Below, piece after piece: positions 60,221 to 64,000 of a stretch of DNA of 64,000 nucleotides (positions are counted from its first letter, which is position 1; each line of letters opens with the position of its first letter). The position numbers were made by a program, and so were the translations under genes. Below the pieces are notes generated by a model. That model searched no databases. It saw nothing but the letters and a program-made list of their open reading frames with translations, and was not told the DNA's origin. Origin of the DNA: Oscillospiraceae bacterium (GTDB taxonomy: Bacteria; Bacillota; Clostridia; Oscillospirales; Oscillospiraceae); assembly GCA_902790375.1 (NCBI GenBank), contig CADARY010000004.1, positions 38,777 through 102,776 on the forward strand, read 5' to 3'.

Positions 60221-62008
60221 ATGAAGATCATTGACAGAAACGGCCAGGTTGCCGAATGCGCACCGGAGGAGGAGCTGCACGTTCTGCGCCACTCCGCTGC
60301 CCACATCATGGCCCAGGCCATCAAGCGCCTGTATCCTGAGGCTGACTTTGCCTTCGGCCCGGCCACCCAGAACGGCTTCTATTACGACGTGGATCTGGGA
60401 GACAAAAAGCTCACGAGCGAGGATCTCGAAGAGATCGAAAAGGAAATGAAGAAGATCGTCAAGCAGAATCTGCCCTTCAAATCCTTTGTTCTGCCCCGCG
60501 AGGAGGCAAAGAAGCTCATGGCCGAACGCAAGGAGAATTATAAGCTTGAGCATATTGACGATCTTGCCGAGGAGACGGAGTTCAGCTTTTTCCAGCAGGG
60601 CGAGTATGTGGACATGTGCCTCGGGCCCCACATCTGCTACACCAAAGCCCTCAAGGCCTTCAAGGTCACCCAGCAGTCCGGCGCCTACTGGAAAAACGAC
60701 AGCGAAAACAAGATGCTCACCCGCATCAACGGCGTGGCCTTCCGCACTGCCGAAGAGCTCGCCGAGTGGGAGAAGCAGCAGGCGGAGGCGCGTGAGCGCG
60801 ATCACCGCCGCATCGGCCGCGAGATGCAGCTTTTCATGACCGACGATCTGGTAGGCCGCGGCCTGCCCATGTTCCTGCCCAACGGCTATGTGGTCTGGCA
60901 GGAGCTGGAGAACTATATCAAGGAGAAGGAGCGCCGCCTGGGCTATCAGCACGTGCTGACCCCCTGCGTCGGCACGGTTGATCTGTACAAGACCTCCGGC
61001 CACTGGGATCACTACAAGGACAACATGTTCCCGCCGATGGAAATGGAAGGGGAGTCCTATGTCCTGCGCCCCATGAACTGCCCGCACCACATGCGCATCT
61101 TCGCCAACCGGCCCCGGTCCTACCGCGTCATGCCCATCCGGATCGGCGAGATCGCACACGACTTTCGCTATGAGTCCTCCGGTACGCTCAAGGGCATCGA
61201 GCGCGGCCGCCATTTCTGCCAGAACGACGCCCACCTCTTTGTCACGCCCGAGCAGATCAAGTCCGAGGTCGCCTCTGTCTGTGATCTGATTTTCGATGTG
61301 TACAAGGACTTCGGCATCACCGACTACCGCTGCGTCCTGTCCCTGCGCGACCCTGCGGACAAGAAGAAATACCACGACGACGACGAGATGTGGAACAACG
61401 CTGAGAGCGCCCTGCGTGAGGTGCTGACCGAGCTCGGCATCAACTTTACCGAGGAGATCGGCGAGGCCGCCTTCTATGGCCCGAAGCTGGACGTGAACGT
61501 CAAGCCCGCCGTCGGCGCCGAGTACACGCTCTCCACCTGCCAGCTCGACTTCTGCCTGCCCGCCCGCTTTGAGCTGCGCTATATCGACCGCGACGGCAGT
61601 GAGAAATGCCCGGTCGTCATCCACCGCGCCATCCTCGGCTCTCTTGACCGCTTCATGGCCTACCTTATCGAAGAGACCAAGGGCCGCTTCCCGGCGTGGC
61701 TTGCTCCTGTCCAGGTCAAGGTTCTGCCCCTGAGCGAGAAGACCCTCGACTACGCGCGCGCGGTCAATGAGAAGCTGCTCGATGCCGGCCTTCGCGCCGT
61801 ACTGGATGAATCCAACGAGAAGATCGGCTACAAGATCCGCCTTGCCCAGCAGGAGGACCGCGTGCCCTATATGCTCGTTCTCGGCGGCAAAGAGGCCGAG
61901 GCCAACACGGTCGCTGTCCGCACCCGCAGCGGTGAGGATCTGGGCGCCATGCCCCTGGATGATTTTATCGCCCGCATCAAAAAAGAGATCGAGACCAGAG
62001 CGAAATAA
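60221..62008 (+). CDS. thrS: Threonyl-tRNA synthetase lacking TGS domain
   Basis: A 595-residue class II synthetase charging tRNA-Thr. The N-terminal TGS domain of normal ThrS (about 640 residues) is absent: the editing domain starts almost at once, with HSAAHIMAQA (its HxxxH) at about residue 24 and the second zinc-like site YVDMCLGPHICYTKA near 128. The catalytic core has PMNCPHHMRIF, RIGEIAHDFRYESSGTLKGI (motif 2), VIHRAILGSLDRFMAYLIEE (motif 3), and then the anticodon-binding domain. ERGRHFCQNDAHLF replaces the more common RVRGFTQDDAHIF form. GGAGG 7 bases upstream fixes the ATG. It is controlled by the T-box leader. Confidence 0.94.
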   Translation: MKIIDRNGQVAECAPEEELHVLRHSAAHIMAQAIKRLYPEADFAFGPATQNGFYYDVDLGDKKLTSEDLEEIEKEMKKIVKQNLPFKSFVLPREEAKKLMAERKENYKLEHIDDLAEETEFSFFQQGEYVDMCLGPHICYTKALKAFKVTQQSGAYWKNDSENKMLTRINGVAFRTAEELAEWEKQQAEARERDHRRIGREMQLFMTDDLVGRGLPMFLPNGYVVWQELENYIKEKERRLGYQHVLTPCVGTVDLYKTSGHWDHYKDNMFPPMEMEGESYVLRPMNCPHHMRIFANRPRSYRVMPIRIGEIAHDFRYESSGTLKGIERGRHFCQNDAHLFVTPEQIKSEVASVCDLIFDVYKDFGITDYRCVLSLRDPADKKKYHDDDEMWNNAESALREVLTELGINFTEEIGEAAFYGPKLDVNVKPAVGAEYTLSTCQLDFCLPARFELRYIDRDGSEKCPVVIHRAILGSLDRFMAYLIEETKGRFPAWLAPVQVKVLPLSEKTLDYARAVNEKLLDAGLRAVLDESNEKIGYKIRLAQQEDRVPYMLVLGGKEAEANTVAVRTRSGEDLGAMPLDDFIARIKKEIETRAK

Positions 62009-62043
62009 AGGCAATACCGCAGTCGTATTGTGCGGCGCTGCCT
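62009..62043. repeat. Short hairpin copy of TGCGGTATTGCC repeat family
   Basis: AGGCAATACCGCA (62009-62021) and TGCGGCGCTGCCT (62031-62043) form a compact inverted repeat starting at the base after the thrS stop codon. It may end the thrS transcript. GGCGCTGCCTGAA (62034-62046) is also found at 4520. Confidence 0.65.
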
Positions 62044-62067
62044 GAAGGAAAAGAATAAAATCAGCTT

Positions 62068-62102
62068 CCCTCCACAGACTAAACAAAAACGTCTGTGGGG
62101 GG
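62068..62102 (+). promoter_or_regulatory. Hairpin covering the sleB ribosome site
   Basis: CCCTCCACAGAC pairs with GTCTGTGGGGGG around TAAACAAAAAC. The G-rich arm is the only ribosome-binding site for the ATG at 62110, so folding would hide it. Confidence 0.5.
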
Positions 62103-62109
62103 ATTCTTT

Positions 62110-62787
62110 ATGAGTCGGGAACGGAAAAAGCTTGTACTGGCGCTGGCGCTGATTTTTGCGGTGAATATTTTCATCATTGCCCTGGCCCAGCATGCCTCGG
62201 CGGAGCTGTATAAAAAAGGAAGCGGCGGCCCGACGGTCAGCGAGATCCAGACACGGCTCAAAAACTGGGGCTACTACACCGGCTCCGTGGATGGCGTTTA
62301 CGGCAGCCGGACGGAAAAAGCGGTGCGCTGGTTCCAGCAGAAGAACGGCCTTTCTGTCGACGGGCAGGTCGGCGACCTGACGCTGGCGGCACTCGGTATC
62401 CCGCCGAGCGGAGGCACTGCGGAAAAAGGGGACAGCAGCGGCTCGCTCGATCTGCTGGCGAGGCTCATTTCCGCCGAGGCGCGCGGCGAGCCTTACGAGG
62501 GGCAGGTCGCGGTCGGCGCCGTGGTGCTCAATCGGGTGCAGCACCCGTCCTTCCCAAGCTCGGTCGCAGAGGTGATCTATCAGCCGGGGGCTTTCTCCTG
62601 CCTGGACGACGGACAGTTTGACGAGCCGGTGGCCGAGAGCGCCTACCGCGCGGCGCGCGACGCTGTCAACGGCTGGGACCCGAGCTATGGCGCAATCTAT
62701 TATTTTAACCCCTCCACCGCAACCAGCAAATGGATCTGGTCGCGGCCTCTGATCGTCAATATCGGCAAGCATCGATTTTGTTCCTAA
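62110..62787 (+). CDS. sleB: Spore cortex-lytic hydrolase SleB-like
   Basis: A 225-residue exported protein: signal/membrane helix (LVLALALIFAVNIFIIALAQ), then a peptidoglycan-binding domain (PTVSEIQTRLKNWGYYTGSV, then KAVRWFQQKNGLSVDGQVG, residues about 42-95), then a Hydrolase_2 domain (LISAEARGEPYEGQVAVGAVVLNRV with the catalytic Glu, and PGAFSCLDDGQF). SleB-type lytic transglycosylases break down spore cortex at germination, so the organism probably forms spores. The usual partner ypeB is not adjacent. No sporulation-type promoter could be recognised with confidence. Confidence 0.9.
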   Translation: MSRERKKLVLALALIFAVNIFIIALAQHASAELYKKGSGGPTVSEIQTRLKNWGYYTGSVDGVYGSRTEKAVRWFQQKNGLSVDGQVGDLTLAALGIPPSGGTAEKGDSSGSLDLLARLISAEARGEPYEGQVAVGAVVLNRVQHPSFPSSVAEVIYQPGAFSCLDDGQFDEPVAESAYRAARDAVNGWDPSYGAIYYFNPSTATSKWIWSRPLIVNIGKHRFCS

Positions 62788-62801
62788 ACCGATATTTTGT
62801 A

Positions 62802-62830
62802 TTGAATTGTTAATAATCGTACAGTATAAT
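62802..62830 (+). promoter_or_regulatory. Promoter of zinc-ribbon membrane protein gene
   Basis: TTGAAT (62802-62807), 17-base spacer, TATAAT (62825-62830), 30 bp before the ATG. Confidence 0.7.
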
Positions 62831-62859
62831 AAAGAAAAAAATTCACGGAGGATAAGGCT

Positions 62860-63525
62860 ATGGCATATTGCAAAAGCTGCGGAGCTTATATTCCCGATGA
62901 CCAGACGGTCTGTCTGGCCTGCGGCTATGACGAGAATGCAAAGCAGGAGACGAAGAATTCCTATCAGTCATCCGGCGCAGCCGCGGCGCAGAAAACGTCT
63001 GACAGGAATACGCAAACAGCGTCCGGCAATGAAAAGTACAGACAGGTCGACAGCGACTTTTTGCGCAAACAGCTTGAGGAACAGCGCAAGCGCCAGCAGG
63101 AGAACAGCAAGAAATGGGCGGAAACCGAATATGCCCAGCGCCAGAAGGCCAGAGAGGAGCAGGCGCGAAATTTTACGAATACCTCCGGCAGGTCGGGAAG
63201 TGACGTCTATCAGACCATCCGGAGAACCATGGCGAGCGATGATACCGGCAAGGTGATGGCGGGCCTGTCCTACATCAGCGTGCTGTTTATGCTGCCGTAT
63301 CTGTTCCGGAAGAACGATGAGTTTGCAACCTATCATGCAAAGCAGGGGATGGGGCTCTTTATTGCAAGCATCATCGGCGATATCGCGGGCGGCCTTCTCG
63401 GCGTGGGCTGGCTGGTTGGTCTTGCCAGGATCTTTCTGGCCATAACCGGCATCAAGAACGTCATAGACGGGAAAAAGAAGCCTCTCCCCTATATAGGGAA
63501 CTGGTTCAAAGACCTGCTCAAGTGA
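62860..63525 (+). CDS. Zinc-ribbon membrane protein of unknown function
   Basis: A 221-residue protein. A zinc ribbon opens it (YCKSCGAYIPDDQTVCLACGY, two CxxC pairs, residues 3-23). A long charged helical linker, Gln- and Arg-rich (FLRKQLEEQRKRQQENSKKW), follows to about 120. Two to three membrane segments then have the sequence AGLSYISVLFMLPYLF, and FATYHAKQGMGLFIASII of the kind in DUF4870/Tic20-like proteins. It ends in a conserved PLPYIGNWFKDLLK. Proteins of this kind are frequent in Clostridia; the role is unknown. GGAGG precedes the ATG. It is the last gene before the rRNA operon. Confidence 0.8.
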   Translation: MAYCKSCGAYIPDDQTVCLACGYDENAKQETKNSYQSSGAAAAQKTSDRNTQTASGNEKYRQVDSDFLRKQLEEQRKRQQENSKKWAETEYAQRQKAREEQARNFTNTSGRSGSDVYQTIRRTMASDDTGKVMAGLSYISVLFMLPYLFRKNDEFATYHAKQGMGLFIASIIGDIAGGLLGVGWLVGLARIFLAITGIKNVIDGKKKPLPYIGNWFKDLLK

Positions 63526-63607
63526 GAGAACAGATACACGGAAAAGAGAGAGGAAACATACGGAAAACACCATTTTAAAAAAAGTCGAAAAAACTTTGAA
63601 AAAGGTG

Positions 63608-63636
63608 TTGACAAATCCTTTGCGCAGTGCTATATT
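63608..63636 (+). promoter_or_regulatory. rRNA promoter P1
   Basis: TTGACA (63608-63613), 17-base spacer, TATATT (63631-63636) with extended TGC; AT-rich upstream sequence (A tracts at 63570-63600) fits an UP element. Confidence 0.8.
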
Positions 63637-63672
63637 ATCCAAGCACTCGGGAGTGATCCCGAAGATCTTCTG

Positions 63673-63714
63673 AAGAGCTTCAAAAAAATTCAAAAGAATT
63701 TGAAAAAAGCTCTT
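63673..63714. repeat. 42-bp palindrome between the two rRNA promoters
   Basis: AAGAGCTTCAAAAAAATTC and GAATTTGAAAAAAGCTCTT around AAAA. The right arm runs into the -35 of P2. Confidence 0.7.
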
Positions 63715-63741
63715 GACAAACAGAAAATCATGTGTTAAAAT
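63713..63741 (+). promoter_or_regulatory. rRNA promoter P2
   Basis: TTGACA (63713-63718), 17-base spacer, TAAAAT (63736-63741) with TGT before it. Confidence 0.8.
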
Positions 63742-63929
63742 TACCAAGCTGTCGCCGATAAGGCGGGGCGCGGATGTACCTTGAAAATTGAACAATGTAA
63801 GAACAGCTTATGCTAAATAAGCACCAAGAAAAGGGTTCTTAAAAGTCAGAAATGACTATAAAGATTTCTTTGAGAGCTAGTAAGCTTCAATAAGATTTGA
63901 ACAAGCGAGAGCTTGTTTGGATACAATTT

Positions 63930-64000
<71 letters not shown>

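Larger units (their letters stand above)
63526..63929 (+). other. rRNA operon promoter and leader region
   Basis: 404 bp without a protein gene. It holds two promoters (63608, 63713), a hairpin CGGGAGTGATCCCG (63648-63661), a 42-bp palindrome between the promoters, and a leader with ACCTTGAAAATTGAACAATG (63778 on), a type often found in Clostridia rRNA leaders. The hairpin ACAAGCGAGAGCTTGT at 63901-63916 is a probable pre-16S processing stem part. Confidence 0.75.

Overview
The window looks like a chromosomal segment of a GC-rich, spore-forming Firmicute of class Clostridia, most likely an Oscillospiraceae-type gut anaerobe. The reasons are AGGAGG-type ribosome sites with sigma-A promoters, Clostridia-style housekeeping genes (mini-RNase III, RqcH, YbaK, UvrA/UvrB, a RecD2 helicase), a SleB spore-cortex hydrolase, a T-box leader on thrS and the start of a 16S rRNA at the right edge. 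The taxonomic placement is inference; the 16S fragment is too short to settle it.

Layout. 0-3.4 kb: methyltransferase, ACT protein and SNF2 helicase. 3.4-8 kb: ArsC/Spx-like protein (minus strand), TetR regulator, ybaK-uvrA. 8-14.8 kb: recD2-comFC-mreB, ispD-ispF, and a DUF3343/cysteine desulfurase-like pair. 14.9-19.3 kb: prfA, a fused tsaC-coaE gene, M18 aminopeptidase, TepA-like protease. 19.4-22.9 kb: a large exported multidomain protein with an aerolysin-like beta-rich segment, abutting a relic of an IS21-type transposase. 22.9-30.1 kb: GGDEF protein, uppP-ftsK, mrnC-rqcH. 30.2-38.5 kb: PAP2 phosphatase, a small exported Ig-like protein, uvrB-polA-rimI-tsaD-radC. 38.9 kb: tRNA-Thr(CGT). 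39-45 kb: DUF362/permease pair, M29 aminopeptidase, YgjV, and GtrA with a glycosyltransferase fused to a MarR-like winged helix. 45-56.3 kb: accessory envelope region with a VWA protein, a Cache-GGDEF sensor and a run of exported BspA-like or unknown proteins around a LytTR/DUF3021 pair. 56.4-59.8 kb: orphan KAP-like NTPase and an EAL protein. 59.7-63.5 kb: T-box leader and thrS, sleB, zinc-ribbon membrane protein. 63.5-64 kb: tandem rRNA promoters and the 16S 5' end.

How the genes work together. DNA repair and replication genes (uvrA, uvrB, polA, recD2, radC, SNF2) are spread through the window. Two of the genes for the tRNA t6A modification are here (tsaC, fused to coaE, and tsaD); tsaB and tsaE are not. 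Two apparently active diguanylate cyclases and one phosphodiesterase suggest local cyclic-di-GMP control near the surface-protein genes. At least three families of short intergenic inverted repeats are scattered through the window, several directly upstream of genes for exported proteins. The best candidates for something undescribed are the aerolysin-like surface protein (19.4-22.8 kb), the glycosyltransferase-winged helix fusion (43.7-45.0 kb), the BspA/LytTR locus (49.7-56.3 kb) and the dispersed repeat family with core TGCGGTATTGCC.
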